Of a DNA stretch of 64,000 nucleotides, positions 1-8,458 are shown in pieces; position 1 is the stretch's first letter; each line of letters opens with the position of its first letter. Location of the stretch: assembly GCF_025962655.1 (NCBI RefSeq), contig NZ_JAGFPE010000008.1, positions 1-64,000 of the forward strand. The letters are read 5' to 3'. The DNA is from Candidatus Symbiopectobacterium sp. NZEC151. GTDB taxonomy: Bacteria; Pseudomonadota; Gammaproteobacteria; Enterobacterales; Enterobacteriaceae. The notes beneath the pieces are model-generated. The model searched no databases and had not been told where the DNA came from. It saw only the letters and a list, made by a program, of their open reading frames with translations. A program made the translations under genes and the position numbers.

Positions 1-80
1 GCCGAACTCAGAAGTGAAACGCCGTAGCGCCGATGGTAGTGTGGGGCTTCCCCATGTGAGAGTAGGGAACTGCCAGGCTT
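1..80 (+). rRNA. rrf: 5S ribosomal RNA, 3' part (5' end outside window)
   Basis: The first bases read GCCGAACTCAGAAGTGAAAC and the segment ends GGGAACTGCCAGGC. Both are nearly identical to bases about 42-120 of E. coli 5S rRNA. The closing GCCAGGC is the 3' half of the terminal helix; its partner lies before the window. It is the distal gene of an rRNA operon transcribed rightward. No tRNA follows the 5S before the terminator, unlike E. coli rrnC, which has aspT and trpT. Confidence 0.95.
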
Positions 81-91
81 TTATATCAGTT

Positions 92-152
92 ATCAGACGA
101 CGTCTGATGATGAAAAATAGCGAAGGGGCTGTCCGAAAGGACAGCCCTTTTT
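92..152 (+). terminator. rrn operon terminator, tandem hairpins
   Basis: There are two hairpins in series. The first, ATCAGAC-gac-GTCTGAT, occupies 92-108. The second, GGGCTGTCC-gaaa-GGACAGCCC, occupies 126-147 and is followed by a T run at 148-152. The second is a textbook intrinsic terminator with a GNRA-type loop, and both lie directly behind the 5S gene. Confidence 0.93.
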
Positions 153-311
153 GCTGTGCGTAATTTTTGTTGTATAGGTTTTTTATCGTAACGCGCCAAT
201 AATCCCACACCGTTTATATGCATTAATTTGCCTCTCTTCCTGTAGCTAAAGGCCTGAAAATGGCTGAATGAATTAGCTGTAATTATGTACAAACCTATCG
301 TAATACCAGGT

Positions 312-327
312 TGTGAGCTTGCTCATC
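312..327. promoter_or_regulatory. possible CRP site upstream of ytfQ
   Basis: TGTGAGCTTGCTCATC matches the CRP pattern TGTGA-N6-TCACA well in the left half and partly in the right half. It contains the palindrome TGAGC-tt-GCTCA. It lies about 150 bp before the ytfQ start in the otherwise featureless 293-478 gap, where CRP control of a sugar transporter would be expected. This is a visual match only. Confidence 0.35.
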
Positions 328-478
328 CCGCCCCGTCACTATTTCGACTAAAACAGATAAGCCCTGATAAAAAATGTCAGGTGCATGTCGTGTCTCTGTA
401 CAACCTGCACGCATTGACGTGGGGTTAAAACCTGCAAACAAGCCAAAAAGCTGTCGGCTGCTCATAAAGGAGTGGATT

Positions 479-1435
479 ATGTACAGGCGTTTACTGGTCG
501 CAATGGCTGTCGCTACAGCATTATGTGGCGCAACACAGGCATCGGCGCTAACCGTGGGATTTTCTCAAATCGGTTCCGAGTCGGGATGGCGCTCTGCCGA
601 AACCAAAGTGTCTAAACAGGAAGCAGAAAAACGGGGTATCACCTTAAAAATAGCGGATGCGCAACAGAAACAAGAGAACCAGATCAAAGCGGTAAGATCG
701 TTTATTGCACAAGGCGTTGATGCGATATTTATCGCACCCGTGGTCGCAACGGGCTGGACGCCGGTACTCCAGGAGGCCAAGGAGGCAAAAATACCGGTAT
801 TCCTGCTGGACCGTATGATCGATGTTAACGATCCCTCCCTGTATACCGCCGCAGTTGCTTCTGACAGCGTCTACGAAGGTAAGGTGGCTGCCGAATGGCT
901 GCTGAAGGACGTCGCGGGAAAACCCTGTAACGTTGTTGAGCTGCAAGGCACGGTGGGGTCGAGCGTCGCAATAAACCGTAAAAAAGGGTTTGTTGACGGC
1001 ATCGCTGCGTCTTCAAATGTGAAGATCATCCGCTCGCAGTCAGGCGATTTTACCCGCAGTAAGGGTAAAGAGGTGATGGAAAGCTTCATCAAAGCGGAGC
1101 AGAACGGCAAGAATATCTGCGCGGTTTATGCCCATAACGATGATATGGCGATCGGTGCCATTCAGGCCATTAAAGAGGCCGGATTAAAGCCGGGCTCACA
1201 AATCAAAGTGGTTTCTATCGACGCGGTTCCCGATATTTTTAAAGCAATGATCGACGGTGAAGCAAATGCCACAGTAGAGCTGACGCCAAATATGGCTGGC
1301 CCGGCATTTGATGCATTAATTGCCTTGAAAAAAGAAGGAAAACAGCCGCAGAAATTTATTCAGACTGAATCAAGATTATTATTGCCGGATACGGCACAAG
1401 CAGAATACCAGTCCAAAAAAGACCTTGGTTATTAA
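479..1435 (+). CDS. ytfQ: galactofuranose ABC transporter, periplasmic binding protein YtfQ
   Basis: This 318-residue protein has the same length as E. coli YtfQ and is close to it throughout (LTVGFSQ.GSESGWR, IFIAPVVATGW, IVYAHNDDMAIG-type motifs). It captures galactofuranose, and more weakly galactopyranose, in the periplasm for the YtfR/YtfT/YjfF importer. Residues 1-23 form a signal peptide ending ASA before the mature LTVGF start; the fold is peripla_BP_4. The ATG at 479 is chosen because AAAGGAG lies 7 bases ahead and because it gives the family length, although the frame is open upstream to 374. It is first in a four-gene operon. A strong hairpin lies just after it, which usually raises binding-protein yield over the membrane parts. 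Confidence 0.95.
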   Translation: MYRRLLVAMAVATALCGATQASALTVGFSQIGSESGWRSAETKVSKQEAEKRGITLKIADAQQKQENQIKAVRSFIAQGVDAIFIAPVVATGWTPVLQEAKEAKIPVFLLDRMIDVNDPSLYTAAVASDSVYEGKVAAEWLLKDVAGKPCNVVELQGTVGSSVAINRKKGFVDGIAASSNVKIIRSQSGDFTRSKGKEVMESFIKAEQNGKNICAVYAHNDDMAIGAIQAIKEAGLKPGSQIKVVSIDAVPDIFKAMIDGEANATVELTPNMAGPAFDALIALKKEGKQPQKFIQTESRLLLPDTAQAEYQSKKDLGY

Positions 1436-1441
1436 GCCTGA

Positions 1442-1470
1442 TAACGATGGCGTGCAATGCGCCATCGTTA
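1442..1470 (+). other. intercistronic hairpin between ytfQ and ytfR
   Basis: TAACGATGGCG at 1442-1452 pairs perfectly with CGCCATCGTTA at 1460-1470 over a 7-base loop. No T run follows, so it is unlikely to be a full terminator. Hairpins at this place in binding-protein operons commonly protect the upstream mRNA from 3' decay and reduce downstream expression. That role is inferred here. Confidence 0.75.
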
Positions 1471-1501
1471 CCTGATGTTTTAAGTGGCATAGGTGAGTCT
1501 G

Positions 1502-3028
1502 ATGGACACTGAATTGCTGTTGGACATCCAGGGAATGAGTGTCGAATTTCCTGGTATTAAAGCGTTGGATAGCGTCGATTTCACGCTGCGCAAAGGGGAA
1601 ATTGTTGCCCTGCTGGGTGAAAACGGTGCCGGAAAATCGACGCTGATAAAAGCGTTGACCGGGGTTTATCGGCGTTCAGCAGGAGAAATTTTTCTCGAAG
1701 GTAACGCCATCGATCCGTTGAGCACAGCGCACGCGCAATCCTTAGGTATCGGTACCGTTTACCAGGAGGTCAATCTATTACCCAATCTGTCGGTGGCGGC
1801 GAATTTGTTTTTGGGCCGGGAACCCTTGCGCTTCGGCATGGTTGATCAGAAGGAAATGGCGCGGCTTGCCAGAGAAATCGTCGCCTACTACGGATTACGG
1901 ATAGATGTTACCGATCCTTTGGGCAACTACTCGATCGCTATTCAGCAGATCATTGCTATCGCTCGCGCAGTCGATCTTTCCGCCAAAGTGTTGATCCTCG
2001 ATGAACCCACTGCCAGCCTGGATGCAAATGAGGTCGACATGCTGTTCGGCATTTTGTCCCATTTGCGTGAGCACGGCGTGGGCATGATTTTTGTCACCCA
2101 TTTTCTCGATCAGGTTTATCGCCTTAGCGATCGCATCACCGTGTTGCGCAACGGAAAACTGGTGGGCAGTGAAATGACGGCGGCGTTGCCGCGTCTCGAT
2201 CTGGTGCAGATGATGCTGGGCCACAGTTTTGATGAGTCACTCTTGAAGCGCTCAGCCCATGCGACTGAAACCGGCGAGCCTTTGGTCGAATTCCGTGGGT
2301 ATGGCCGTCGTAATATGGTCGATCCCTTTGAGTTGTCCGTTGCGCCGGGCGAAATCGTCGGGCTGGCTGGATTGCTGGGTTCGGGCCGTACGGAGACCGC
2401 ACAGCTGGTCTTTGGCATTAAAACGCCAGACAGCGGTGAGGCCAAGGTTGATGGTCAGCCAGTCTCCATTCGTAGCCCACGCAAGGCGGGCAAGCTGGGG
2501 TTTGGTTATTGCCCTGAAGACCGCAAAACCGAAGGCATTGTTGGTTCGGCGACGGTTCGTGAGAACATTATTCTGGCGTTGCAGGCCCAGCGCGGGTGGT
2601 TACGTCCGCTGGGGTTGAAAGAGCAAACCCGCATTGCAGAAATGTTCATTGAGCGATTGGGGATACGAACGCCGAGCCCTGAACAGGAAATTCAGTATCT
2701 TTCCGGCGGCAATCAGCAAAAGGTGTTGCTCTCGCGCTGGTTGGCGACAGAACCTCGCTTTCTCATTCTTGATGAACCGACGCGCGGCATTGATGTTGGT
2801 GCCCATGCGGAAATCATTCGTTTGATAGAAAAACTGTGTGAGCGCGGTATGGCGCTGCTGGTTATCTCCTCTGAGCTGGAAGAGCTGACCGGTTATGCCG
2901 ACCGCATCATTGTGTTGCGCGACAGAAAGCAGGTGGCACATCTGGCGCATCAGGAGATTTCCGTTGCTGCCGTGATGCAAGCCATTGCATTACAACCAGG
3001 AGGTGCGCATGACGGACAGCCATGTTAA
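1502..3028 (+). CDS. ytfR: galactofuranose ABC transporter, ATP-binding protein YtfR
   Basis: This is a sugar-type ABC ATPase with two fused nucleotide-binding domains, about 508 residues. Domain 1 has Walker A GENGAGKST at residues 39-47 and Walker B LILDEPTAS. Its signature is degenerate (NYSIAIQQ). Domain 2 has a degenerate Walker A (GLLGSGRTE), signature LSGGNQQK and Walker B LILDEPTRGIDVG, typical of this family. It powers galactofuranose import through YtfT/YjfF at the inner membrane. I prefer ATG 1502, preceded by AGGTGAG, over the GTG at 1493, which lies inside that ribosome-binding site. The 3' end overlaps ytfT by 20 bases. Confidence 0.94.
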   Translation: MDTELLLDIQGMSVEFPGIKALDSVDFTLRKGEIVALLGENGAGKSTLIKALTGVYRRSAGEIFLEGNAIDPLSTAHAQSLGIGTVYQEVNLLPNLSVAANLFLGREPLRFGMVDQKEMARLAREIVAYYGLRIDVTDPLGNYSIAIQQIIAIARAVDLSAKVLILDEPTASLDANEVDMLFGILSHLREHGVGMIFVTHFLDQVYRLSDRITVLRNGKLVGSEMTAALPRLDLVQMMLGHSFDESLLKRSAHATETGEPLVEFRGYGRRNMVDPFELSVAPGEIVGLAGLLGSGRTETAQLVFGIKTPDSGEAKVDGQPVSIRSPRKAGKLGFGYCPEDRKTEGIVGSATVRENIILALQAQRGWLRPLGLKEQTRIAEMFIERLGIRTPSPEQEIQYLSGGNQQKVLLSRWLATEPRFLILDEPTRGIDVGAHAEIIRLIEKLCERGMALLVISSELEELTGYADRIIVLRDRKQVAHLAHQEISVAAVMQAIALQPGGAHDGQPC

Positions 3029-4019
3029 ACCCGTGCGCCGGGTGCGCTTCGGCGTCAGTAAAGGGCTACCACAGATTGCGGCGTTGGTGGTCATCTTGTT
3101 AATCGATAGCCTGGTTGCGCCCAACTTCTTTTCACTTCATGTGCAAGATGGCCGTTTGTTCGGCAGCCTGATCGATATCCTTAATCGCGGCGCACCGGTC
3201 GCATTGCTGGCATTGGGCATGACGCTGGTGATTGCCACCGGCGGTATTGACCTCTCGGTGGGGGCGGTGATGGCGATCGCTGGTGCTACGGCGGCGAGCC
3301 TTGCGGCGCAAGGGCATGCATTGCCAGTGATTCTACTGACGGCAGTGCTCACCGGCGCTGTGTGCGGGCTGTGGAATGGCTTTTTGGTTGCGGTGCTACA
3401 GATCCAGCCGATTGTGGCGACCTTGATGCTGATGGTGGCAGGCCGTGGTGTCGCACAACTGATTACCGAAGGGCAGATTATTACCTTTGCACATCCTGCG
3501 TTGGCACATCTGGGCAGCGGCTCGCTGTTCTACCTGCCGATGCCGGTGATTATCGCCTGCGCCATGCTGCTTCTACTTTGGATACTGACACGCAAAACCG
3601 CATTGGGCTTATTTATCGAAGCGGTGGGTATCAACATTCGTTCGGCCAGAAACGCTGGCATCAGCACGCGTCTGATCTTGATTTCCGTCTATGTCATCTG
3701 CGGCATCTGCGCGGCGGTCGCGGGGGTGATTATTACAGCGGATATCCGCGGTGCGGACGCGAACAATGCCGGTTTGTGGCTTGAACTGGATGCCATTTTG
3801 GCGGTGGTGATCGGCGGTGGGTCTTTGCTGGGCGGGCGGTTTAATCTGCTGCTTGCGGTGGTGGGGGCATTGATTATTCAAAGTATGAATACCGGTATTC
3901 TGTTAGCAGGATACCGTCCTGAACTCAATCTGGTGCTTAAGGCGTTGGTGGTGTTGGCGGTGCTGATTATGCAGTCTCCGCGTTTCTCGCTGCGCCGCCT
4001 GTTGCGGAGGCACGAATAA
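3009..4019 (+). CDS. ytfT: galactofuranose ABC transporter permease YtfT
   Basis: This inner-membrane permease of the branched-chain/sugar type (BPD_transp_2) has about 336 residues and eight or more hydrophobic segments. The conserved GGIDLSVGAVMA loop after the third segment is diagnostic of ribose/galactofuranose-type permeases. It pairs with YjfF to form the channel. The start at ATG 3009 has AGGAGG ahead and overlaps the end of ytfR. An ATG-less extension to 2985 is possible but has no ribosome-binding site. The stop codon shares a base with the yjfF start (TAATG), indicating translational coupling. Confidence 0.93.
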   Translation: MTDSHVKPVRRVRFGVSKGLPQIAALVVILLIDSLVAPNFFSLHVQDGRLFGSLIDILNRGAPVALLALGMTLVIATGGIDLSVGAVMAIAGATAASLAAQGHALPVILLTAVLTGAVCGLWNGFLVAVLQIQPIVATLMLMVAGRGVAQLITEGQIITFAHPALAHLGSGSLFYLPMPVIIACAMLLLLWILTRKTALGLFIEAVGINIRSARNAGISTRLILISVYVICGICAAVAGVIITADIRGADANNAGLWLELDAILAVVIGGGSLLGGRFNLLLAVVGALIIQSMNTGILLAGYRPELNLVLKALVVLAVLIMQSPRFSLRRLLRRHE

Positions 4020-4981
4020 TGCTGAAACGAAATATTCCGCTGTTGATTACGCTCGGCGTTTTTATCGTCGGCTATCTGTTTTGCCTGAGCCAGTTTCCGG
4101 GGTTTGCTTCTACGCGCGTATTTTTCAACCTGTTGACGGATAATGCGTTTATCGGGATTGTCGCGGTCGGCATGACCTTTGTGATCCTCTCCGGCGGGAT
4201 CGATCTCTCCGTCGGCTCGGTGATCGCGTTTACTGGCGTACTGTTAGCCAAGCTGATTGGTACCTATGGCATGCATCCCGGCTATGCCATTGCGCTGGCG
4301 TTGGTGATGGGGGCAGCATTCGGTGCGCTGATGGGGTGGATCATCGATACCCTGAAACTGCCTGCGTTTATCATCACGCTGGCCGGTATGTTCTTTGTGC
4401 GCGGCATGAGCTTTATTGTCTCTCAGGAGTCGATCCCGATTGAACACCCTGTATACCAACAGCTTGCCGGATTAGCGTGGCGCATGCCCGGCGGTGGGCG
4501 CCTGACCTTTTTGGCGTTGATCATGCTGATGACGGTAATTGTCGGGATGGTCTTGGCGCACCGCACCTGTTTTGGTAATCGCGTTTACGCCATTGGCGGC
4601 AATATCACTTCAGCGGAGCTGATGGGGGTGCGGGTGAGAAAAACCACCATCCAGATCTACATGCTTTCCAGCACGCTGGCAGTGTTGTCCGGGATTGTGT
4701 TCTCACTCTATACCTCAGCGGGTTACGCGCTGGCAGCGAGCGGCGTAGAGCTGGATGCGATTGCGGCAGTGGTGATTGGCGGCACGCTCCTGACCGGCGG
4801 TGTGGGCACGGTGCTGGGCACCTTCTTTGGGGTGCTGATCCAAGGGCTGATTCAAACCTACATCACCTTTGATGGCACCCTCAGTTCCTGGTGGACCAAG
4901 ATCGTTATTGGCATCCTGCTGTTTACCTTTATCGTCTTGCAGAAAGGACTTAGCGCATTTTGGGTCGCCAAACGCGCCTGA
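4019..4981 (+). CDS. yjfF: galactofuranose ABC transporter permease YjfF
   Basis: This is the second permease of the importer, 320 residues, homologous to YtfT and carrying the same GGIDLSVGSVIAF loop. It is largely hydrophobic, with loops rich in Arg/Lys on the cytoplasmic side. The start overlaps the ytfT stop, with GGAGG at 4007-4011. It is the last gene of the operon; hdfR converges on it 14 bases downstream, and no obvious intrinsic terminator lies in that gap. In E. coli this operon sits near fbp, not beside an rRNA operon. Confidence 0.93.
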   Translation: MLKRNIPLLITLGVFIVGYLFCLSQFPGFASTRVFFNLLTDNAFIGIVAVGMTFVILSGGIDLSVGSVIAFTGVLLAKLIGTYGMHPGYAIALALVMGAAFGALMGWIIDTLKLPAFIITLAGMFFVRGMSFIVSQESIPIEHPVYQQLAGLAWRMPGGGRLTFLALIMLMTVIVGMVLAHRTCFGNRVYAIGGNITSAELMGVRVRKTTIQIYMLSSTLAVLSGIVFSLYTSAGYALAASGVELDAIAAVVIGGTLLTGGVGTVLGTFFGVLIQGLIQTYITFDGTLSSWWTKIVIGILLFTFIVLQKGLSAFWVAKRA

Positions 4982-4995
4982 CGGCGCTACGCGGC

Positions 4996-5820
4996 TCACA
5001 ACATATCAGCAATAGGGGTTTTAAGCAGTTGACGGATTAACGCCTGCTGGTCGCTGTTTTGCAGCCAAACGGCATACAGCGGGCGGATCACCGGTGGCGT
5101 ATGTTGCTGAACGTACAACAGTGGGTAAGTTTTTTCCCAATGGCGCGGCAGAAAGGCACAGCCGCCGGTGGTCAACAATAGCTGGCGCGTCAGGTGCGCT
5201 GAGGTAGTGGTCAAGATGGGAAGCTGCTCATTGCTCAATAACCGCCCTTCGTGCTGATGAAAATCCGCGCCCCATTCCAGTTTGATAAAAGGCCTTTCGG
5301 CCTGCTCCTCGTCTTGTGTGGCGAACAGCGCCAGAGAGAAGTTTCCTAACAGATGGCTGGTCAACTCTTCCATTTTGGGCTGCTCGGTAGTGATCAGCAG
5401 GTCCAACCGCCGTTCGTGTAACTGCTGCACCAGAGATTGACGTTGTGCAATGCGCGCTTCAAGTTGAAGCAGCGGGCGCTGCTGGTACAGCGTTTGCAGC
5501 CAGGGCGTCAGGTAGGCTTCCCACAGCGATGCAGTGGCACCAATCGACAGCAACTGGTGCTGCTGCGAGCGTGCGACCTCTTTTTTGGCCAGTTGCCAGG
5601 TGCCCATCAGGCTCTCTGCGTAGGGCAACAAGCGCTCGCCCGCCGGTGTCAGGCGAATATTATTGCGGTGGCGAGTGAACAAATTTGCACCAAGTTGATT
5701 TTCTAATTGGCGAATACGAAAGCTGACCGCTGACTGGGTCAGATAGAGCGATTCTGCGGCGCGTCCAAAATGCCGCGTTCTGCTGACTTCCAGGAAGGTT
5801 TTCAGTAATTCGGTATCCAC
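4996..5820 (-). CDS. hdfR: LysR-type regulator HdfR
   Basis: This 274-residue LysR-family regulator has an N-terminal winged helix-turn-helix (residues about 1-60, with [25 protein letters not shown]) and a periplasmic-binding-like effector domain. The N-terminal 60 residues are nearly identical to E. coli HdfR, which represses the flagellar master operon flhDC. The start is taken as GTG at 5820, giving MDTELLKTF as in E. coli. GGAG lies 6 bases before it. An ATG two codons earlier directly abuts the GGAG and is less likely. It is divergent from maoP and shares a 120-bp control region with it. Confidence 0.93.
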   Translation of the reverse strand: MDTELLKTFLEVSRTRHFGRAAESLYLTQSAVSFRIRQLENQLGANLFTRHRNNIRLTPAGERLLPYAESLMGTWQLAKKEVARSQQHQLLSIGATASLWEAYLTPWLQTLYQQRPLLQLEARIAQRQSLVQQLHERRLDLLITTEQPKMEELTSHLLGNFSLALFATQDEEQAERPFIKLEWGADFHQHEGRLLSNEQLPILTTTSAHLTRQLLLTTGGCAFLPRHWEKTYPLLYVQQHTPPVIRPLYAVWLQNSDQQALIRQLLKTPIADML

Positions 5821-5940
5821 GCTCATCTCCAAAAAAAATTTGTCGTGATGATTTAAATGTTTTGTTTTACAGAATGTCAAGCCTATCTAATACTCCGCGC
5901 CATAAACAGCACGACCATAAAAGAATTAGGAGCGTGTAAG

Positions 5941-6279
5941 ATGGCGGAAAGCTTCTCTACAACGAATCGTTTTTTTGATAATAAATCCTACCCACGCGGC
6001 TTCTCTCGTCACGGTGACTTCACCATCAAAGAGGCCCAGATGCTGGAACGCTATGGCTATGCGTTGAATGAGCTTGACCTGGGTAAACGCCAGCCGGTGA
6101 CCGAGGAAGAGACCCAATTCGTCGCCATGTGCCGCGGTGAGCGTGATGCGTCCACCGACATGGAAAAAACCTGGGCCAAATATGTCGCTCGTATTCGTCG
6201 CCCGAAGCGTTTTCACACGCTGTCCGGCGGTAAGCCGCAGATGGATGCGGTGGAAGAATACACCGATAGCGACGATTAA
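5941..6279 (+). CDS. maoP: macrodomain Ori organisation protein MaoP (YifE)
   Basis: This 112-residue protein has exactly the E. coli MaoP/YifE length and shares the blocks [27 protein letters not shown] and [14 protein letters not shown], ending in YTDSDD. In E. coli MaoP acts with the DNA site maoS to organise the Ori macrodomain. Its presence near an rRNA operon agrees with an origin-proximal location. AGGAG at 5927-5931 supports the ATG at 5941; the frame is open upstream but without another good start. The intergenic region toward hdfR is where I would look for maoS; I cannot recognise the site with confidence. Confidence 0.95.
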   Translation: MAESFSTTNRFFDNKSYPRGFSRHGDFTIKEAQMLERYGYALNELDLGKRQPVTEEETQFVAMCRGERDASTDMEKTWAKYVARIRRPKRFHTLSGGKPQMDAVEEYTDSDD

Positions 6280-6291
6280 GTTATTCACTTG

Positions 6292-6314
6292 CGGGGCCAA
6301 TGGCCCCGTTTTTT
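6292..6314 (+). terminator. intrinsic terminator of maoP
   Basis: CGGGGCC at 6292-6298 pairs with GGCCCCG at 6302-6308 over an AAT loop and is followed by six T residues. It lies 12 bases after the maoP stop, between convergent maoP and yifB. Confidence 0.92.
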
Positions 6315-6339
6315 ATCTCTGCGCTTTACCTTAAATGCT

Positions 6340-7869
6340 TTACCCTAAATCGCGGTGTAAGCGGCGCAGCAACCTGTCCATGCAGCGATAGCTGATCGCC
6401 TCCGCCAAATGGTCGCGCTGGATATCGGGCTGCTGTGCCAGATCGGCGATGGTCCTCGCCACCTTTAAAATGCGGTGCCAGGCACGCACAGACAGCTCCA
6501 GCTTGGTCATTAACGCCTCCAGCCAGACGGCATCCTCTTCGTGCAAGCGGCAGTGAATATCCATTTCCGGCGGTGTCAGGCGCGCATTGATTTTTCCCGC
6601 TCGTGCCAGTTGCCTCTCTCGTGCCATCAACACGCGCGCTCGAACGTCGGTGCTGCGTTCTCCCTGACGCCCTTGTTTGTGCAGCGTTCCAGGTGGCAGT
6701 AACGGGACTTCAATCGACAGATCGAACCGGTCGAGAAACGGCCCGGAGAGTTTACCCAAATAGCGCAGGATCTGCTGCACCGGCAGGCGGTTATGGATAC
6801 CTTGATAGTGCCCCGATGGGCTGGGGTTCATAGCGGCGACCAACTGCACGCGGGCGGGGTAATTGACTTTGGCCCGCGTGCGGGAAATCACGATTTCACC
6901 GGCTTCCAACGGTTCTCGCAGAGCGTCCAGGACACGCCGCTCGAACTCGGGCAACTCATCGAGAAACAGTATACCGTTGTGCGCCAACGAGATCTCTCCC
7001 GGTTTTGGCAGTCCGCCCCCGCCCACCAGGGCTGTCATTGATGCACTGTGGTGAGGTGCCCGAAAGGGGCGGGTGTGCCACAAGCCCAGTGTGGTATCCG
7101 CAGCGCTGACCAGGCTATTAATGGCCGCCACCTCCAGCGCCTCTTCGTTGCTCAATGGGGGCAATAACCCGGCAAGACGGCTGGCCAGCATGGTTTTTCC
7201 GGTGCCGGGCGGCCCTATCAGCAGCAGGTTGTGGCCTCCGGCGGCGGTGACCTCGAGCGCCCGTTTTCCCTGCTCTTGCCCAATGATATCTGCCAGATCC
7301 GGGGCGTTGGTGAGGTCGGGCGCGTGAACCTCAACCGCCTGACTGCCGGTCAACGGTTCACCGCTGTGCAAAAAGGCGCATACCGCATTCAGGTGTTCTG
7401 CCAGCAGCACCTCACCGTGCCCGATAAGCGCCATTTCCTGCTGATGAGCCAGTGGCAAAATAAGCTGGCGACCCGCCTTGCCCGCGGCGATGGCCGCCGG
7501 GATTGCGCCGGTAATCGCGCGTAGCGCCCCGGATAATCCCAATTCACCCAGAAACTCATACTGCGCTAACGCCTTGCCGCAAATCTGCTCTGAGGCTGCC
7601 AGAATCGATAGTGCGATGGGCAGATCGTAGCGCCCGCCCTCCTTGGGCAAATCCGCCGGGGCGAGATTGACGGTGATCCGCTTGGCGGGAAAGGTGAACC
7701 CGGCATTGAGCAGTGCGCTGCGCACCCGATCCCGTGCTTCCTTAACCGTGGTTTCCGGCAGGCCAACCAGCGTCAGTGCGGGCAAGCCATTGCTGATATG
7801 GGCTTCAATCGTCACGCAAGGGGCCTGAATGCCAATCATTGCACGCGTATAGGTAACAGCCAGCGACAT
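6340..7869 (-). CDS. yifB: YifB/ComM family AAA+ ATPase, Mg-chelatase-like
   Basis: This 509-residue protein (E. coli 506) has an N-terminal Lon/S5-like domain (residues about 20-140, with LPETTVKEARDRVRSAL and NLAPADLPKEGGRYDLPIA). An AAA+ Mg-chelatase domain follows, with Walker A GPPGTGKT at 219-226 and Walker B FLDELPEF. Relatives of the ComM type are hexameric helicases that extend branch migration during integration of transforming DNA; the native role in enterics is not well defined. The start at 7869 has GGAGGG ahead and matches the E. coli N-terminus. The frame runs on to 8061, but that extension has no family support. Confidence 0.92.
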   Translation of the reverse strand: MSLAVTYTRAMIGIQAPCVTIEAHISNGLPALTLVGLPETTVKEARDRVRSALLNAGFTFPAKRITVNLAPADLPKEGGRYDLPIALSILAASEQICGKALAQYEFLGELGLSGALRAITGAIPAAIAAGKAGRQLILPLAHQQEMALIGHGEVLLAEHLNAVCAFLHSGEPLTGSQAVEVHAPDLTNAPDLADIIGQEQGKRALEVTAAGGHNLLLIGPPGTGKTMLASRLAGLLPPLSNEEALEVAAINSLVSAADTTLGLWHTRPFRAPHHSASMTALVGGGGLPKPGEISLAHNGILFLDELPEFERRVLDALREPLEAGEIVISRTRAKVNYPARVQLVAAMNPSPSGHYQGIHNRLPVQQILRYLGKLSGPFLDRFDLSIEVPLLPPGTLHKQGRQGERSTDVRARVLMARERQLARAGKINARLTPPEMDIHCRLHEEDAVWLEALMTKLELSVRAWHRILKVARTIADLAQQPDIQRDHLAEAISYRCMDRLLRRLHRDLG

Positions 7870-8148
7870 AACGCTCCCTCCTGTCAATTGCGGCAGCGTG
7901 CGCCATCCTGAGTCCAAGGGGCAGTATAAAAATAACGTTATCGGCGACGGCTCGCACAGAGGCGATTGCCATACAGGGCATTCCATCTGGGTTGGGCGCT
8001 GGCTTGCAAGTCTTGCATGACTCAATGGCGTGGTCGGTGAAAGTCTATAGAAAAAGCACAATGTGAATAATTGTTTATATCTATATGATTAAATTGCATT
8101 TAACGCCGGTTTCTTCATTGGCCTTCATGGCGCGTTTGAAAAAAAATA

Positions 8149-8185
8149 TTGTCAGTGGCGCTAAGTCTGTGGTAACTCTGTAGGT
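8149..8185 (+). promoter_or_regulatory. ilv operon promoter
   Basis: TTGTCA at 8149-8154 and TAACTC at 8173-8178 are 18 bases apart (GTAACT, one base earlier, gives 17). They would start transcription near 8185. That is 35 bases before the ilvL ATG and gives a leader of about 186 nt ending at the attenuator T run, the size known for E. coli. The 7870-8219 gap also holds an AT-rich stretch at 8060-8100, where the E. coli operon has its upstream activating/IHF region. I cannot place an IHF site exactly. Confidence 0.6.
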
Positions 8186-8219
8186 ATTCGTTCGACAATG
8201 ATTACAGAACAAACCATTT

Positions 8220-8318
8220 ATGAAAGCGTTCTCTCTCGTGATTAGCCTAGTCATTATTAGCGTGGTGGTGATTATAAACCCACCGTGCGGGGCGTCGCTG
8301 AGACGAAGAATGGCTTAA
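8220..8318 (+). CDS. ilvL: ilv operon leader peptide IlvL
   Basis: This 32-codon peptide has the same length as E. coli IlvL. It carries the run LVISLVIISVVVIIN followed by PPCGAS. The dense Ile/Val/Leu codons let ribosome stalling sense all three branched-chain aminoacyl-tRNAs and control the attenuator that follows. Residues 5-19 contain 12 branched-chain residues. The only clear differences from E. coli are at both ends (KAFS at the start, SLRRRMA at the end). Confidence 0.95.
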   Translation: MKAFSLVISLVIISVVVIINPPCGASLRRRMA

Positions 8319-8341
8319 AAATCAAGCCGTAATTCAAAAAA

Positions 8342-8370
8342 CCCCCGCACCGTAAGGTCGGGGGTTTTTT
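8342..8370 (+). terminator. ilv attenuator
   Basis: CCCCCG-c-ACC (8342-8351) pairs with GGT-CGGGGG (8356-8364) around GTAA and is followed by six T residues. It lies 23 bases after ilvL and before ilvX/ilvG. It is therefore the Rho-independent attenuator that forms when the leader peptide is translated without stalling. Confidence 0.93.
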
Positions 8371-8404
8371 GTTGGGCGGTAAAAACTACAGAAGGGAGTG
8401 GAGT

Positions 8405-8455
8405 ATGTCTTACAGCATAAAATCCTGTTTCTCCCCGGCAGCGTCGGGGAAATAA
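8405..8455 (+). CDS. ilvX: small peptide IlvX
   Basis: A 16-codon frame starts at ATG 8405, with GGAG just ahead, and ends at TAA 8455, three bases before the ilvG ATG. E. coli has a 16-residue peptide, IlvX, at exactly this place. The two share the length, the Lys-x-Cys-Phe-Ser core (KSCFS here, KFCFS there) and a Ser/Arg-Gly-basic tail region. Its function is unknown. Close spacing suggests translational coupling to ilvG. Confidence 0.75.
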   Translation: MSYSIKSCFSPAASGK

Positions 8456-8458
8456 ACT

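Noticed and set aside
86-292. 68-codon minus-strand frame behind the 5S gene
   Set aside because: It runs through the rrn terminator hairpins, has no ribosome-binding site and resembles no known protein.
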